A DNA stretch of 64,000 bases from Enterobacter sp. RIT418 (GTDB taxonomy: Bacteria > Pseudomonadota > Gammaproteobacteria > Enterobacterales > Enterobacteriaceae), in NCBI RefSeq assembly GCF_003057745.1, contig NZ_QBJD02000021.1, forward strand, positions 1 to 64,000. Direction: 5' to 3'. Position numbers and translations under genes: made by a program. The notes under the pieces were generated by a model that ran no database searches, had not been told where the DNA came from, and was given only the letters and a program-made list of their open reading frames with translations. Each line of letters begins with the position of its first letter. Position 1 is the first letter of the stretch. Below, in pieces: positions 51,247 through 64,000 of this stretch.

Positions 51247-52104
51247 TTGCTGAAGTATCGCCTGATTTCCGCTTTTGTTTTAATACCCATTGTCATTGCG
51301 GCGCTGTTTTTACTGCCCCCGGTGGGATTCGCTATTCTAACGCTGGTGGTGTGCATGCTCGCCGCGTGGGAGTGGGGGCAGCTTAGCGGCTTTACGTCGC
51401 GAACTCAGCGAGTCTGGCTGGCGGTGCTCTGCGGCTTTTTACTGGCCCTTATGCTCTTTACTCTGCCGGAATATCACCATGATATTCACCAGCCGCTGAT
51501 CGCAGGCTCATTGTGGATTTCCCTTGCCTGGTGGATAGGGGCCCTTTTGCTGGTGCTTTTCTATCCCGGTTCGGCGGCCATCTGGCGTAATTCTAAAATA
51601 TTACGGCTTATATTTGGCCTGCTCACTATTGTTCCATTTTTCTGGGGTATGCTCGCGCTTCGCGCCTGGCACTACGACGATAATCACTATAGCGGGGCGC
51701 TATGGCTGCTTTATGTGATGATTCTCGTCTGGGGGGCTGACTCCGGGGCCTATATGTTTGGTAAACTGTTCGGCAAACATAAGCTGGCACCGAAAGTGTC
51801 TCCAGGTAAGACCTGGCAAGGATTTTTCGGTGGCCTTGTAACGGCGGCGATAATCTCCTGGGGCTACGGCGTCTGGGCGAATCTGGAAGTCGCGCCGTCA
51901 ACGCTGCTTGTGTGCTCAATTTTCGCTGCGCTGGCATCGGTACTCGGTGATCTCACCGAAAGTATGTTTAAGCGCGAAGCAGGGATTAAAGACAGTGGTC
52001 ACCTTATTCCAGGGCACGGCGGTATTTTGGATCGCATTGACAGCCTGACTGCGGCTGTTCCTGTGTTCGCTTGTCTGCTTTTACTGGTGTTTGGGACGAT
52101 TTAA
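51247..52104 (+). CDS. cdsA: Phosphatidate cytidylyltransferase
   Basis: CdsA makes CDP-diacylglycerol, precursor of all bacterial phospholipids, in the inner membrane. The 285-residue protein has about eight membrane segments and the family signature ending [22 protein letters not shown]...[19 protein letters not shown]. The start is TTG at 51247, giving [15 protein letters not shown]. coli cdsA also uses TTG. It lies 12 bases after uppS, and rseP begins 11 bases after its stop, so the three genes are likely one transcript. Confidence 0.96.
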   Translation: MLKYRLISAFVLIPIVIAALFLLPPVGFAILTLVVCMLAAWEWGQLSGFTSRTQRVWLAVLCGFLLALMLFTLPEYHHDIHQPLIAGSLWISLAWWIGALLLVLFYPGSAAIWRNSKILRLIFGLLTIVPFFWGMLALRAWHYDDNHYSGALWLLYVMILVWGADSGAYMFGKLFGKHKLAPKVSPGKTWQGFFGGLVTAAIISWGYGVWANLEVAPSTLLVCSIFAALASVLGDLTESMFKREAGIKDSGHLIPGHGGILDRIDSLTAAVPVFACLLLLVFGTI

Positions 52105-52115
52105 CGGAAGGTTTT

Positions 52116-53468
52116 ATGCTGAGCATTCTCTGGAATCTGGCGGCGTTCATAGTTGCACTGGGTGTGCTGATTACCGTGCACGAATTTGGCCATTTCTGGG
52201 TTGCTCGGCGCTGCGGCGTCCGCGTAGAACGCTTCTCCATTGGCTTTGGTAAATCACTCTGGAAACGCACCGACAAGCACGGTACTGAGTTTGTCGTTGC
52301 GCTGATCCCTCTGGGTGGCTATGTCAAAATGCTCGACGAGCGCGTCGAGCCTGTCGCCCCGGAACTCCGACACAGCGCGTTCAACAACAAGACCGTTGGG
52401 CAACGCGCCGCTATCATCGCTGCCGGTCCGGTAGCCAATTTCATCTTTGCTATTTTTGCCTACTGGCTGGTGTTTATCATCGGTGTTCCCGGCGTGCGCC
52501 CGGTGGTGGGTGAAATTGCGGCAGACTCTATCGCGGCGAGTGCGCAAATTACGCCGGGAATGGAACTTAAAGCGATTGATGGTATCGAAACCCCTGATTG
52601 GGATGCCGTGCGCCTTCAGCTGGTGGCCAAAATCGGTGATGCAAAGACAACCGTCAGCGTAGCGCCGTTTGGCACTGACCAGCGGCAGGAAAAAGTGCTG
52701 GATTTACGCCACTGGCGTTTCGAGCCTGACAAAGAAGATCCGGTGGCTTCACTGGGGATTCGACCGCGCAGCGCGCAGCTTGAGCCGGTATTAGCCGAAG
52801 TACAGGCAAATTCGGCAGCGAGCAAAGCGGGTTTGCAAGCGGGGGACAGGATCGTTAAAGTCGATGGTCAGCCATTAACACAGTGGATGACCTTTGTTAC
52901 TCTGGTGCGTGATAATCCGGGCACATCGCTTGCGCTGGAAGTTGAAAGGCAAGGGAGTCCGCTCTCTTTGACGCTGATTCCGGATACGAAATCGGGAAGC
53001 GGTAAGGCGGAAGGGTTCGCAGGCGTAGTGCCAAAAGTGATCCCTCTGCCGGATGAGTACAAGACAATACGCCAGTATGGGCCGTTTAGCGCCATTCTTG
53101 AAGCCACGGATAAGACATGGCAACTGATGAAGCTAACGGTCAACATGTTGGGGAAATTGATAACCGGTGATGTCAAACTGAACAACCTCAGTGGGCCGAT
53201 CTCGATAGCTCAAGGGGCTGGGATGTCAGCGGAGTTCGGGGTGATTTACTATCTCATGTTTCTTGCGCTCATTAGCGTGAACCTCGGGATAATCAACCTG
53301 TTCCCGCTTCCCGTTTTAGACGGGGGCCATCTGCTGTTTTTAGCGATTGAAAAGCTAAAAGGCGGACCGGTATCCGAGCGAGTTCAAGACTTTAGTTACC
53401 GCATCGGCTCGATTTTGCTGGTGCTGTTAATGGGGCTTGCACTTTTCAATGATTTCTCTCGGTTGTAA
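52116..53468 (+). CDS. rseP: Site-2 zinc metalloprotease RseP
   Basis: RseP cuts the anti-sigma factor RseA within the inner membrane, releasing sigma-E, and clears signal peptides. The 450 residues equal E. coli. The zinc motif HEFGH (22-26) is in the first membrane segment, two periplasmic PDZ domains follow ([16 protein letters not shown] and [20 protein letters not shown]), and the third zinc ligand lies in [14 protein letters not shown]. The start at 52116 ([16 protein letters not shown]) follows a GGAAGG site. It regulates the sigma-E pathway that controls degP in this window. Confidence 0.97.
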   Translation: MLSILWNLAAFIVALGVLITVHEFGHFWVARRCGVRVERFSIGFGKSLWKRTDKHGTEFVVALIPLGGYVKMLDERVEPVAPELRHSAFNNKTVGQRAAIIAAGPVANFIFAIFAYWLVFIIGVPGVRPVVGEIAADSIAASAQITPGMELKAIDGIETPDWDAVRLQLVAKIGDAKTTVSVAPFGTDQRQEKVLDLRHWRFEPDKEDPVASLGIRPRSAQLEPVLAEVQANSAASKAGLQAGDRIVKVDGQPLTQWMTFVTLVRDNPGTSLALEVERQGSPLSLTLIPDTKSGSGKAEGFAGVVPKVIPLPDEYKTIRQYGPFSAILEATDKTWQLMKLTVNMLGKLITGDVKLNNLSGPISIAQGAGMSAEFGVIYYLMFLALISVNLGIINLFPLPVLDGGHLLFLAIEKLKGGPVSERVQDFSYRIGSILLVLLMGLALFNDFSRL

Positions 53469-53481
53469 GAGAGTTAGTTAG

Positions 53482-55908
<2,427 letters not shown>

Positions 55909-55953
55909 TAATCCGCTGCAAAGGAATGCGTTGGCAGTGTAGCGCTGACAACC

Positions 55954-56007
55954 GGCGATCCGTAACACGATCGCCTTGCCACGCAAAGAACGGTGCCTTC
56001 GGGCACC
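55954..56007 (+). other. Two tandem RNA hairpins before skp
   Basis: GGCGATC/GATCGCC (55954-55960 with 55969-55975) is followed by GGTGCC-TTCG-GGCACC (55992-56007), a stem with a stable UUCG tetraloop. No T-run follows, so neither is a clear terminator. They fill the 122-base bamA-skp gap and end 23 bases before the skp start. Confidence 0.75.
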
Positions 56008-56030
56008 AATGGGATGGTAAGGAGTTTATT

Positions 56031-56525
56031 GTGAAAAAGTGGTTATTAGCTGCAGGTCTTGGTTTAGCGATGGTAACGTCTGCTCAGGCAGCCGACAAAA
56101 TTGCGATCGTTAACATGGGTAATCTGTTCCAGCAGGTCGCTCAGAAAACGGGTGTTTCTGCTACGCTGGAAAACGAGTTCAAAGGCCGTGCAAGCGAGCT
56201 GCAACGTATGGAAAGCGATCTGCAGAGCAAAATGCAGCGTCTGCAGCGCGATGGTTCTACCATGAAAGCGAGCGATCGTAGCAAGCTGGAAAAAGACGTG
56301 ATGGCTCAACGCCAGACCTTCTCTCAGAAAGCGCAGGCTTTCGAGCAGGATCGTCAGCGTCGTTCCAACGAAGAGCGTGGCAAACTGGTTACTCGTATCC
56401 AGTCAGCTGTTAAATCAGTGGCTGCCGATCAGAGCATCGATCTGGTTGTTGATGCGAACGCCGTAGCTTTCAACAGCAGCGATGTTAAAGACATCACCGC
56501 TGACGTGCTGAAACAGGTTAAATAA
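56031..56525 (+). CDS. skp: Periplasmic chaperone Skp (OmpH)
   Basis: Skp holds unfolded outer-membrane proteins in the periplasm on their way to BamA. The 164-residue precursor has a signal peptide ([20 protein letters not shown], read from GTG) and a helical body forming the coiled-coil tentacles of the trimer (about residues 45-135, rich in Lys, Arg, Gln and Glu). The start is GTG at 56031, preceded by TAAGGAG. The C-terminus [10 protein letters not shown] is conserved. lpxD begins three bases after the stop, so skp-lpxD are tightly linked. Confidence 0.95.
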   Translation: MKKWLLAAGLGLAMVTSAQAADKIAIVNMGNLFQQVAQKTGVSATLENEFKGRASELQRMESDLQSKMQRLQRDGSTMKASDRSKLEKDVMAQRQTFSQKAQAFEQDRQRRSNEERGKLVTRIQSAVKSVAADQSIDLVVDANAVAFNSSDVKDITADVLKQVK

Positions 56526-56528
56526 GTA

Positions 56529-57554
56529 ATGCCTTCAATTCGACTGGCTGATTTAGCTCAGCAGTTGGATGCAGAATTACACGGTGATGGCGATCTCGTC
56601 ATCACCGCTGTTGCGTCCATGCAATCTGCTAAACCGGGCAACATTACCTTCATGGTAAGTCCTAAGTACCGTGAACATCTGGCTCAGTGCCAGGCGTCCG
56701 CCGTCGTGTTGACGCAGGACGATCTTCCGTTTGCCACGGGAAGCGCGCTGGTAGTGAAAAATCCCTACCTGACCTATGCGCGTATGGCCCAAATTCTTGA
56801 TACCACGCCGCAGCCGGCACAGAACATCGCTGCCAGTGCAGCCATTGATCCGACGGCGACGCTGGGCAACAACGTGGCCGTAGGTGCCAATGCCGTTATC
56901 GAATCCGGCGTCGTGCTGGGTGATAACGTCGTCATTGGCCCCGGCTGCTTTGTTGGGAAAAATACGAAAATCGGCGCAGGAACCCGCCTGTGGGCCAATG
57001 TGTCCGTTTACCATGATATTGAGATTGGCGAAAACTGCCTTGTTCACTCCAGCACCGTGATCGGTGCGGACGGATTTGGCTACGCTAACGATCGCGGTAA
57101 CTGGGTTAAAATCCCACAGCTGGGTCGCGTGATCATTGGCGATCGCGTTGAAATCGGCGCGTGTACGACGATTGACCGCGGTGCGCTCGACGACACCATC
57201 ATTGGTAACGGTGTTATTATCGATAACCAGTGTCAGATTGCACATAACGTTGTGATTGGCGACAATACCGCTGTTGCGGGTGGCGTTATCATGGCTGGCA
57301 GCCTGAAAATTGGCCGCTATTGCATGATCGGCGGTGCCAGCGTGATCAACGGCCATATGGAAATTTGCGATAAGGTTACGGTAACAGGAATGGGCATGGT
57401 GATGCGTCCTATTACTGAACCCGGCATTTATTCCTCCGGTATCCCGCTACAACCTAACAAGGTATGGCGTAAAACCGCAGCGCTGGTAATGAATATTGAT
57501 GATATGAGCAAGCGCCTCAAAGCCATCGAGCGCAAGATCGATCAACAAGACTAA
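56529..57554 (+). CDS. lpxD: UDP-3-O-(3-hydroxymyristoyl)glucosamine N-acyltransferase
   Basis: LpxD adds the second 3-hydroxymyristoyl chain to the lipid A precursor, using acyl carrier protein. The 341 residues equal E. coli. The N-terminal uridine-binding domain is followed by a left-handed beta-helix with hexapeptide repeats such as [20 protein letters not shown], and the conserved catalytic His lies in [15 protein letters not shown]. The C-terminal helix ([16 protein letters not shown]) binds the carrier protein. The gene starts three bases after skp. fabZ and lpxA continue the pathway. Confidence 0.97.
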   Translation: MPSIRLADLAQQLDAELHGDGDLVITAVASMQSAKPGNITFMVSPKYREHLAQCQASAVVLTQDDLPFATGSALVVKNPYLTYARMAQILDTTPQPAQNIAASAAIDPTATLGNNVAVGANAVIESGVVLGDNVVIGPGCFVGKNTKIGAGTRLWANVSVYHDIEIGENCLVHSSTVIGADGFGYANDRGNWVKIPQLGRVIIGDRVEIGACTTIDRGALDDTIIGNGVIIDNQCQIAHNVVIGDNTAVAGGVIMAGSLKIGRYCMIGGASVINGHMEICDKVTVTGMGMVMRPITEPGIYSSGIPLQPNKVWRKTAALVMNIDDMSKRLKAIERKIDQQD

Positions 57555-57583
57555 GCGTTCATCCGTTTTAACGCTAAACTTCT

Positions 57584-57617
57584 CGGCCTGTCGGCTTTCT
57601 TATAAACCGGCAGGCCG
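57584..57617 (+). other. Hairpin between lpxD and fabZ
   Basis: The arms CGGCCTGTCGG (57584-57594) and CCGGCAGGCCG (57607-57617) pair over 11 positions with one T-G, around a 12-base loop. GTGTTATTATT follows, so no clean T-run. It is a possible weak terminator or RNA-processing site in the 104-base gap. Confidence 0.6.
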
Positions 57618-57658
57618 TGTTATTATTGCTACTTAGTACATTTGACAGGAAGAGTATT

Positions 57659-58114
57659 TTGACTACTGACACTCATACTCTGCATATTGAAGAGATTTTA
57701 GAACTTCTGCCACACCGCTACCCGTTCTTACTGGTAGACCGCGTGCTGGATTTTGAAGAAGGTCGTTTTCTGCGCGCAGTGAAAAATGTCTCCGTTAACG
57801 AGCCATTCTTCCAGGGACACTTCCCTGGTAAGCCTATCTTCCCGGGCGTGTTAATCCTGGAAGCAATGGCGCAGGCTACCGGTATTCTGGCGTTTAAAAG
57901 CGTAGGTAAACTGGAGCCGGGTGAGCTGTATTACTTCGCAGGTATCGACGAAGCGCGTTTCAAGCGCCCAGTTGTACCTGGTGATCAGATGATCATGGAA
58001 GTCACTTTTGAAAAAACGCGTCGCGGCCTGACTCGCTTCAAAGGCGTAGCTCTGGTTGACGGCAAAGTTGTTTGCGAAGCGACAATGATGTGTGCTCGTA
58101 GCCGGGAGTCCTGA
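57659..58114 (+). CDS. fabZ: 3-hydroxyacyl-[acyl-carrier-protein] dehydratase FabZ
   Basis: FabZ removes water from 3-hydroxyacyl-ACP in fatty acid elongation and competes with the lipid A enzymes for 3-hydroxymyristoyl-ACP. The 151-residue protein has the hot-dog fold with catalytic His54 in [13 protein letters not shown] and Glu68 in [11 protein letters not shown]. The start is TTG at 57659 ([19 protein letters not shown]), giving the E. coli length; it follows an AGGAAGAG site. lpxA begins four bases after the stop, fitting the balanced lpx-fab operon. Confidence 0.95.
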   Translation: MTTDTHTLHIEEILELLPHRYPFLLVDRVLDFEEGRFLRAVKNVSVNEPFFQGHFPGKPIFPGVLILEAMAQATGILAFKSVGKLEPGELYYFAGIDEARFKRPVVPGDQMIMEVTFEKTRRGLTRFKGVALVDGKVVCEATMMCARSRES

Positions 58115-58117
58115 TAC

Positions 58118-58906
58118 GTGATTGATAAATCCGCCTTTATTCATCCTACCGCTATTGTGGAAGTGGGCGCCGTTATTGGCGCTAACGTCCATATTGGCCC
58201 GTTTTGTCTTGTTGGACCCCATGTCGAAATTGGTGAGGGTACTGTACTGAAGTCTCATGTGGTAGTGAATGGTCATACGACCATCGGCTGCAACAACGAG
58301 ATCTATCAGTTCGCCTCCATCGGCGAAGTTAACCAGGATCTGAAATATGCTGGTGAGGCGACCCGTTTGGAAATCGGCGATCGTAACCGTATTCGCGAAA
58401 GCGTCACCATTCATCGTGGAACAGTGCAGGGCGGTGGATTGACGAAGGTGGGCAGCGATAACCTCTTTATGGTTAATGCGCACATCGCGCATGACTGTAC
58501 CGTAGGTGACCGCTGTATTCTTGCCAACAATGCAACGCTGGCAGGACACGTATCGGTTGATGATTTCGCAATCATTGGCGGCATGACCGCAGTCCATCAG
58601 TTCTGCATCATTGGTGCACACGTGATGGTCGGCGGCTGCTCAGGCGTGGCGCAGGACGTCCCGCCGTATGTGATTGCGCAGGGCAACCATGCAACGCCGT
58701 TTGGCGTCAACATTGAAGGCCTCAAGCGTCGTGGCTTTAGCCGCGAAGCGATTACTGCGATCCGCAACGCATACAAACTGCTGTACCGTAGCGGAAAAAC
58801 GCTGGAAGAGGCAAAGCCGGAAATTGCCGAACTGGCGAATAAGCACCCTGAGGTGAACGCGTTCATGGAGTTCTTTGACCGTTCAACGCGTGGTCTGATT
58901 CGTTAA
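58118..58906 (+). CDS. lpxA: UDP-N-acetylglucosamine O-acyltransferase
   Basis: LpxA transfers 3-hydroxymyristate to UDP-GlcNAc, the first step of lipid A. The 262 residues equal E. coli. It begins [15 protein letters not shown] from GTG and is built of hexapeptide repeats ([20 protein letters not shown]). The catalytic His lies in [14 protein letters not shown]. The C-terminal helical domain follows after GGTSG-like turns. The stop overlaps the lpxB start by one base (TAATG), so translation is coupled. Confidence 0.97.
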   Translation: MIDKSAFIHPTAIVEVGAVIGANVHIGPFCLVGPHVEIGEGTVLKSHVVVNGHTTIGCNNEIYQFASIGEVNQDLKYAGEATRLEIGDRNRIRESVTIHRGTVQGGGLTKVGSDNLFMVNAHIAHDCTVGDRCILANNATLAGHVSVDDFAIIGGMTAVHQFCIIGAHVMVGGCSGVAQDVPPYVIAQGNHATPFGVNIEGLKRRGFSREAITAIRNAYKLLYRSGKTLEEAKPEIAELANKHPEVNAFMEFFDRSTRGLIR

Positions 58907-60054
58907 TGGTCGACACTCGTCCGCTTACGATAGCCCTGGTCGCCGGAGAAACTTCCGGCGATATTCTTGGCGCCGGCCTTATCCGTGCGCTCAAGGCTCG
59001 CGTACCGAACGCTCGCTTTGTGGGCGTCGCTGGCCCGCTGATGCAGGCCGAAGGCTGTGAAGCCTGGTATGAAATGGAAGAGCTGGCCGTGATGGGCATC
59101 GTCGAGGTGCTGGGGCGCCTGCGCCGTTTGCTGCACATTCGTGCCGATCTCACCCGCCGTTTCACCGATCTCAAGCCCGACGTGTTTGTCGGGATTGATG
59201 CGCCTGATTTCAATATCACCCTCGAAGGGAATTTGAAAAAGCAGGGCATCAAAACCATTCATTACGTCAGTCCGTCCGTCTGGGCGTGGCGACAGAAACG
59301 CGTTTTCAAAATCGGACGCTCCACCGATCTGGTGCTGGCTTTCCTGCCTTTCGAAAAGGCGTTTTACGATAAATTTAACGTGCCGTGCCGCTTTATCGGC
59401 CACACCATGGCAGACGCCATGCCGTTGGACCCGGATAAAAACGCGGCGCGGGACGGGCTGGGCATCCCGCACGATGTTCATTGCCTGGCGCTGCTGCCGG
59501 GGAGCCGCGGCGCAGAGGTTGAAATGTTGAGCGCTGACTTCCTCAAAACGGCGCAGATCCTGCGTCAGACCTATCCCGATCTGGAAGTCGTTGTGCCGCT
59601 GGTCAATGCGAAACGACGCGAGCAGTTCGAGCGCATCAAAGCGGAAGTGGCGCCGGATCTTCACGTTCGCCTGCTCGACGGGAAAGGACGTGAGGCCATG
59701 TACGCGAGCGACGCCGCGCTTCTGGCATCGGGTACCGCCGCGCTGGAGTGTATGTTGGCAAAATGCCCAATGGTTGTTGGCTATCGCATGAAGCCGTTTA
59801 CCTTCTGGCTGGCTAAGCGCCTGGTAAAAACCGATTACGTCTCATTGCCAAACCTGCTCGCCGGGCGCGAGCTGGTTAAAGAACTGCTTCAGGATGAGTG
59901 TCAGCCGCAGGCGTTAGCCGATGCGCTGCTGCCGCTGCTGGCAAACGGTAAGACCAGCCACCAGATGCACGAGACGTTTCGCGAGCTGCATCAGCAGATC
60001 CGCTGTAATGCCGATGAGCAAGCGGCTGATGCGGTGCTGGAGTTAGCAAAATGA
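58906..60054 (+). CDS. lpxB: Lipid-A-disaccharide synthase
   Basis: LpxB joins UDP-2,3-diacylglucosamine and lipid X into the lipid A disaccharide at the inner face of the inner membrane. The 382 residues equal E. coli. The GT-B fold shows [20 protein letters not shown] at the N-terminus, the family segment [17 protein letters not shown] and the nucleotide-binding [13 protein letters not shown]. It overlaps lpxA by one base and rnhB by four. LpxH, which acts between LpxD and LpxB, is not in this window. Confidence 0.97.
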   Translation: MVDTRPLTIALVAGETSGDILGAGLIRALKARVPNARFVGVAGPLMQAEGCEAWYEMEELAVMGIVEVLGRLRRLLHIRADLTRRFTDLKPDVFVGIDAPDFNITLEGNLKKQGIKTIHYVSPSVWAWRQKRVFKIGRSTDLVLAFLPFEKAFYDKFNVPCRFIGHTMADAMPLDPDKNAARDGLGIPHDVHCLALLPGSRGAEVEMLSADFLKTAQILRQTYPDLEVVVPLVNAKRREQFERIKAEVAPDLHVRLLDGKGREAMYASDAALLASGTAALECMLAKCPMVVGYRMKPFTFWLAKRLVKTDYVSLPNLLAGRELVKELLQDECQPQALADALLPLLANGKTSHQMHETFRELHQQIRCNADEQAADAVLELAK

Positions 60055-60647
60055 TGGAATTTATTTACCCCCACACGCACCTTGTTGCGGGTGTGGACGA
60101 AGTTGGACGCGGCCCGCTGGTGGGCGCTGTTGTAACTGCTGCTGTGATCCTCGATCCTGCTCGCCCGATTATTGGGCTGAACGACTCGAAAAAACTGTCC
60201 GAAAAGCGTCGGCTGGCGCTCTTCGATGAAATTAAAGAGAAAGCGCTGGCCTGGAGCCTTGGCCGCGCGGAGCCGCATGAGATCGACGAGCTGAATATTC
60301 TGCATGCCACCATGCTGGCGATGCAGCGTGCGGTTGCGGGCCTGAGTATCGCGCCGGAATATGTTCTGATTGACGGCAACCGCTGTCCCGCACTGCCCAT
60401 GCCTTCTATGGCGGTAGTGAAAGGGGATAGCCGGGTTGCTGAAATCAGCGCGGCTTCTATCATTGCCAAAGTGACGCGCGACGCCGAAATGGCCGCGCTG
60501 GACCTCACGTATCCTGCGTATGGGTTTGCCCAGCACAAGGGGTATCCTACGGCTTTCCACCTGGAAAAGCTGGCTGAACATGGCGCAACCGAACATCACC
60601 GCCGCAGTTTTGGCCCGGTGAAACGCGCGCTGGGACTGGTGTCCTGA
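60051..60647 (+). CDS. rnhB: Ribonuclease HII
   Basis: RnhB cuts RNA in RNA-DNA hybrids and starts removal of single ribonucleotides from DNA. The 198 residues equal E. coli. The catalytic acidic residues lie in [16 protein letters not shown] (Asp-Glu), VLIDGNRCP (Asp) and [12 protein letters not shown] (Asp). The start [14 protein letters not shown] at 60051 aligns with E. coli MIEF and overlaps lpxB by four bases (ATGA). dnaE starts 38 bases after the stop. Confidence 0.96.
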   Translation: MMEFIYPHTHLVAGVDEVGRGPLVGAVVTAAVILDPARPIIGLNDSKKLSEKRRLALFDEIKEKALAWSLGRAEPHEIDELNILHATMLAMQRAVAGLSIAPEYVLIDGNRCPALPMPSMAVVKGDSRVAEISAASIIAKVTRDAEMAALDLTYPAYGFAQHKGYPTAFHLEKLAEHGATEHHRRSFGPVKRALGLVS

Positions 60648-60685
60648 ATCAAGACGCAAGCAATTAAGTAACGCGGAATCTGAAG

Positions 60686-63600
60686 ATGGCTGAACCACGT
60701 TTCGTACACCTGCGGGTGCATAGCGACTACTCCATGATTGATGGGCTGGCGAAAACCGGACCGCTTGTGAAAAAGGCGGCCGCGCTCGGCATGCCCGCGC
60801 TGGCGATCACCGATTTCACCAACCTGTGTGGTCTGGTGAAGTTCTACGGGACGGCGCACGGCGCGGGGATGAAACCTATCGTCGGCGCTGATTTTCACGT
60901 TCAGAGCGAGCTGCTCGGCGATGAAATGACGCAGATATCCGTGCTGGCAATGAACAACACGGGTTATCAAAATCTCACGCTGCTTATTTCAAAGGCCTAT
61001 CAGCGCGGCTACGGCGCGCAGGGTCCGTGGATCGACCGCGACTGGCTGGCAGAGCTAAATGAAGGGCTGCTGCTGATCTCCGGTGGACGCATGGGCGATG
61101 TCGGTAGGTGTCTGCTGCGCGGCAACAGCGCGCTGGTGGACCAGTGCGTGTCGTTCTACGAAGAACATTTCCCGGATCGTTTTTATCTGGAGCTGATCCG
61201 CACCGGGCGTGCGGACGAGGAGAGCTATCTGCACGCGGCGGTCGCCCTGGCTGAAGCGCGCGGGCTGCCCGTTGTGGCGACCAACGACGTGCGCTTCCTT
61301 GAGTCCGGGGACTTTGACGCGCACGAAATTCGCGTGGCGATCCACGACGGCTTCACCCTCGACGATCCAAAGCGTCCGCGTAACTACTCTCCGCAGCAGT
61401 ACATGCGCACCGAAGAGGAGATGTGCGAGCTCTTCTCCGATATTCCGGAAGCGCTTGAAAACAGCGTAGAAATTGCCAAGCGCTGCAACGTCACCGTGCG
61501 CCTCGGCGAGTATTTCCTGCCTCAGTTCCCCACCGGCGATATGACCACGGAAGACTTCCTGGTGGCCAAATCGAAAGAGGGCCTGGAAGAGCGCCTGGCA
61601 TTTTTGTTCCCGGATGAAGCGGTGCGTAAAGAGAAGCGCCCACCTTACGATGAGCGTCTGGACATTGAACTCCAGGTTATCAACCAGATGGGCTTCCCGG
61701 GTTACTTCCTGATCGTTATGGAGTTTATCCAGTGGTCGAAGGATAACGGCGTACCGGTAGGTCCGGGCCGTGGTTCGGGCGCCGGCTCGCTTGTGGCTTA
61801 CGCCCTGAAAATTACCGACCTCGACCCGCTGGAATTTGACCTGCTGTTCGAACGTTTCCTTAACCCGGAACGCGTCTCGATGCCCGACTTCGACGTCGAC
61901 TTCTGCATGGAGAAACGCGACCAGGTCATCGAGCACGTAGCGGACATGTACGGCCGCGATGCGGTATCGCAGATTATCACCTTCGGTACCATGGCGGCGA
62001 AGGCGGTTATCCGCGACGTGGGCCGTGTACTCGGTCACCCGTACGGCTTCGTCGATCGTATCTCTAAGCTGGTTCCGCCCGATCCGGGTATGACGCTGGC
62101 GAAAGCCTTTGAGGCCGAACCGCAGCTGCCGGAAATCTACGAGGCTGACGAAGAGGTCAGGGCGCTGATCGACATGGCGCGCAAGCTGGAAGGCGTGACG
62201 CGAAACGCCGGTAAGCACGCGGGTGGCGTGGTTATCGCCCCGACCAAAATCACCGATTTTGCGCCGCTCTACTGCGATGAAGCCGGGCAGCACCCGGTCA
62301 CCCAGTTTGATAAGAACGACGTAGAATACGCCGGGCTGGTGAAGTTCGACTTCTTAGGCCTGCGCACGCTCACCATCATTAACTGGGCGCTGGAGATGAT
62401 CAACGCCCGTCGCGAGAAGAACGGCGAGCCGCCGCTGGATATCGCGGCCATCCCGCTGGATGACAAGAAAAGCTTCGACATGCTGCAGCGCTCGGAGACC
62501 ACCGCGGTCTTCCAGCTTGAATCCCGCGGCATGAAAGATCTGATTAAACGCCTGCAGCCCGACTGCTTCGAAGATATGATCGCGCTGGTGGCCCTGTTCC
62601 GTCCGGGCCCGCTGCAGTCCGGGATGGTTGATAACTTTATCGACCGTAAGCACGGGCGTGAAGAGATTTCCTATCCGGACGTTCAGTGGCAGCACGAGTG
62701 CCTGAAGCCCGTGCTGGAGCCAACCTATGGCATCATCCTGTATCAGGAACAGGTTATGCAGATCGCCCAGGTGCTCTCTGGCTACACCCTCGGCGGCGCG
62801 GACATGCTGCGTCGCGCGATGGGTAAGAAAAAGCCGGAAGAGATGGCCAAGCAGCGCGGCACCTTCGAAGAAGGCGCGAGAAAAAACGGCATTGATGGCG
62901 AACTGGCGATCAAAATCTTTGACCTGGTAGAGAAATTCGCCGGGTACGGATTTAACAAATCCCACTCCGCCGCCTATGCGCTGGTCTCCTACCAGACGCT
63001 GTGGCTGAAGGCGCACTATCCGGCTGAATTTATGGCGGCGGTGATGACCGCCGATATGGACAACACCGAGAAGGTGGTGGGCCTGGTGGACGAGTGCTGG
63101 CGCATGGGGCTGAAGATCCTCCCGCCGGACATCAACTCGGGCCTGTACCATTTCCACGTCAACGATCACGGTGAAATTGTTTACGGGATCGGCGCGATCA
63201 AAGGCGTCGGTGAAGGCCCGATCGAGGCGATCATTGAAGCGCGTAACAATGGCGGTTACTTCCGCGAGCTGTTCGACCTTTGTGCGCGTACCGATACCAA
63301 AAAGCTGAACCGCCGCGTGCTGGAAAAGCTGATCATGTCCGGTGCGTTCGACAGGCTCGGGCCGCACCGCGCTGCGCTGATGAATTCGCTTGGCGATGCG
63401 CTGAAAGCCGCCGATCAGCACGCGAAAGCGGAAGCGATTGGTCAGGCTGATATGTTCGGCGTGCTGGCGGAAGAGCCGGAGCAGATCGAGCAGTCTTACG
63501 CTAACTGCCAGCCATGGCCGGAACAGGTGGTGCTGGACGGCGAGCGTGAAACGTTAGGGCTATACCTGACGGGACACCCGATCAACCAGTATATTAAAGA

Positions 63601-64000
63601 AATTGAGCGCTATGTCGGAGGCAACAGGCTGAAAGACATGCATCCGACGGATCGTGGTAAAATCACCACGGCGGCGGGGCTCGTGATTGCTGCAAGGGTA
63701 ATGGTCACCAAGCGCGGCAATCGTATCGGCATCTGTACGCTGGATGACCGTTCCGGACGTCTGGAGGTGATGTTGTTCACCGACGCGCTGGATAAATACC
63801 AGCAATTGCTGGAAAAAGACCGCATACTTATCGTCAGCGGACAGGTCAGCTTTGATGACTTCAGCGGGGGGCTTAAAATGACCGCCCGCGAAGTGATGGA
63901 CATTGACGAAGCCCGTGAAAAATATGCACGCGGGCTTGCTATCTCGCTGACGGACAGGCAAATTGATGACCAGCTTTTAAACCGACTCCGTCAGTCTCTG
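60686..64000 (+). CDS. dnaE: DNA polymerase III alpha subunit (3' end outside window)
   Basis: DnaE is the polymerase subunit of the chromosomal replicase. The open frame starts at ATG 60686 ([20 protein letters not shown]) and runs to the window edge: 1105 codons, leaving about 55 residues missing if it has the E. coli length of 1160. It shows the N-terminal PHP domain, the catalytic MPDFDVDF with Asp401 and Asp403, [30 protein letters not shown], and the C-terminal OB-fold [15 protein letters not shown]. The end ...[12 protein letters not shown] aligns with E. coli. It is partial only because of the window boundary. Confidence 0.96.
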   Translation, partial: MAEPRFVHLRVHSDYSMIDGLAKTGPLVKKAAALGMPALAITDFTNLCGLVKFYGTAHGAGMKPIVGADFHVQSELLGDEMTQISVLAMNNTGYQNLTLLISKAYQRGYGAQGPWIDRDWLAELNEGLLLISGGRMGDVGRCLLRGNSALVDQCVSFYEEHFPDRFYLELIRTGRADEESYLHAAVALAEARGLPVVATNDVRFLESGDFDAHEIRVAIHDGFTLDDPKRPRNYSPQQYMRTEEEMCELFSDIPEALENSVEIAKRCNVTVRLGEYFLPQFPTGDMTTEDFLVAKSKEGLEERLAFLFPDEAVRKEKRPPYDERLDIELQVINQMGFPGYFLIVMEFIQWSKDNGVPVGPGRGSGAGSLVAYALKITDLDPLEFDLLFERFLNPERVSMPDFDVDFCMEKRDQVIEHVADMYGRDAVSQIITFGTMAAKAVIRDVGRVLGHPYGFVDRISKLVPPDPGMTLAKAFEAEPQLPEIYEADEEVRALIDMARKLEGVTRNAGKHAGGVVIAPTKITDFAPLYCDEAGQHPVTQFDKNDVEYAGLVKFDFLGLRTLTIINWALEMINARREKNGEPPLDIAAIPLDDKKSFDMLQRSETTAVFQLESRGMKDLIKRLQPDCFEDMIALVALFRPGPLQSGMVDNFIDRKHGREEISYPDVQWQHECLKPVLEPTYGIILYQEQVMQIAQVLSGYTLGGADMLRRAMGKKKPEEMAKQRGTFEEGARKNGIDGELAIKIFDLVEKFAGYGFNKSHSAAYALVSYQTLWLKAHYPAEFMAAVMTADMDNTEKVVGLVDECWRMGLKILPPDINSGLYHFHVNDHGEIVYGIGAIKGVGEGPIEAIIEARNNGGYFRELFDLCARTDTKKLNRRVLEKLIMSGAFDRLGPHRAALMNSLGDALKAADQHAKAEAIGQADMFGVLAEEPEQIEQSYANCQPWPEQVVLDGERETLGLYLTGHPINQYIKEIERYVGGNRLKDMHPTDRGKITTAAGLVIAARVMVTKRGNRIGICTLDDRSGRLEVMLFTDALDKYQQLLEKDRILIVSGQVSFDDFSGGLKMTAREVMDIDEAREKYARGLAISLTDRQIDDQLLNRLRQSL

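Overview
The window is a 64-kb piece of enterobacterial core chromosome. Gene order and protein sequences follow the yacL-to-dnaE part of the Escherichia coli map almost gene for gene. The GC-rich coding, the short intergenic gaps and the absence of the E. coli yad fimbrial cluster, yadD and yaeI suggest a relative such as Enterobacter, Lelliottia, Leclercia or Kosakonia. The genus cannot be fixed from this sequence alone. I see no prophage, insertion sequence, tRNA, CRISPR array or integrated island, and every recognised gene looks intact. Only dnaE is incomplete, because it runs off the right edge.

Left part (1-21.4 kb): yacL; the polyamine operon speE-speD; yacC; the copper oxidase cueO behind a CueR-type promoter; membrane glucose dehydrogenase gcd facing away from hpt across a perfect CRP-like site; carbonic anhydrase can; the ABC exporter yadGH; yadI; the deacetylase yadE; pantothenate genes panB-panC-panD; folK-pcnB, where pcnB appears to start at ATT; dksA-gluQ with a hairpin between them; thpR-sfsA; and helicase hrpB.

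Middle part (21.4-45.4 kb): PBP1b (mrcB); the ferrichrome system fhuA-fhuC-fhuD-fhuB with a Fur-like box; hemL; clcA; erpA; yadS; mtnN-btuF; dgt; the periplasmic protease degP with a sigma-E-type promoter; cdaR; yaeH; dapD; glnD; and map.

Right part (45.4-64 kb): a dense, co-directional essential block. It covers translation (rpsB with its structured leader, tsf, frr), nucleotide and isoprenoid synthesis (pyrH, dxr, uppS), phospholipid synthesis (cdsA), envelope quality control and outer-membrane assembly (rseP, bamA, skp), lipid A and fatty acid synthesis (lpxD, fabZ, lpxA, lpxB), then rnhB and the replicase dnaE.

The most interesting structure not explained by genes is a family of six REP-like palindromic repeats with a common head and a CCCTCTCCC/GGGAGAGGG hairpin. 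Five sit between convergent genes, and five lie beside a look-alike AAAACGG...CCGTTTT terminator. Other notable points are the ATT start of pcnB, the dksA/gluQ hairpin, tandem hairpins before skp, a hairpin before fabZ, and a shortened surface loop in BamA. I found no convincing undescribed multi-gene system.
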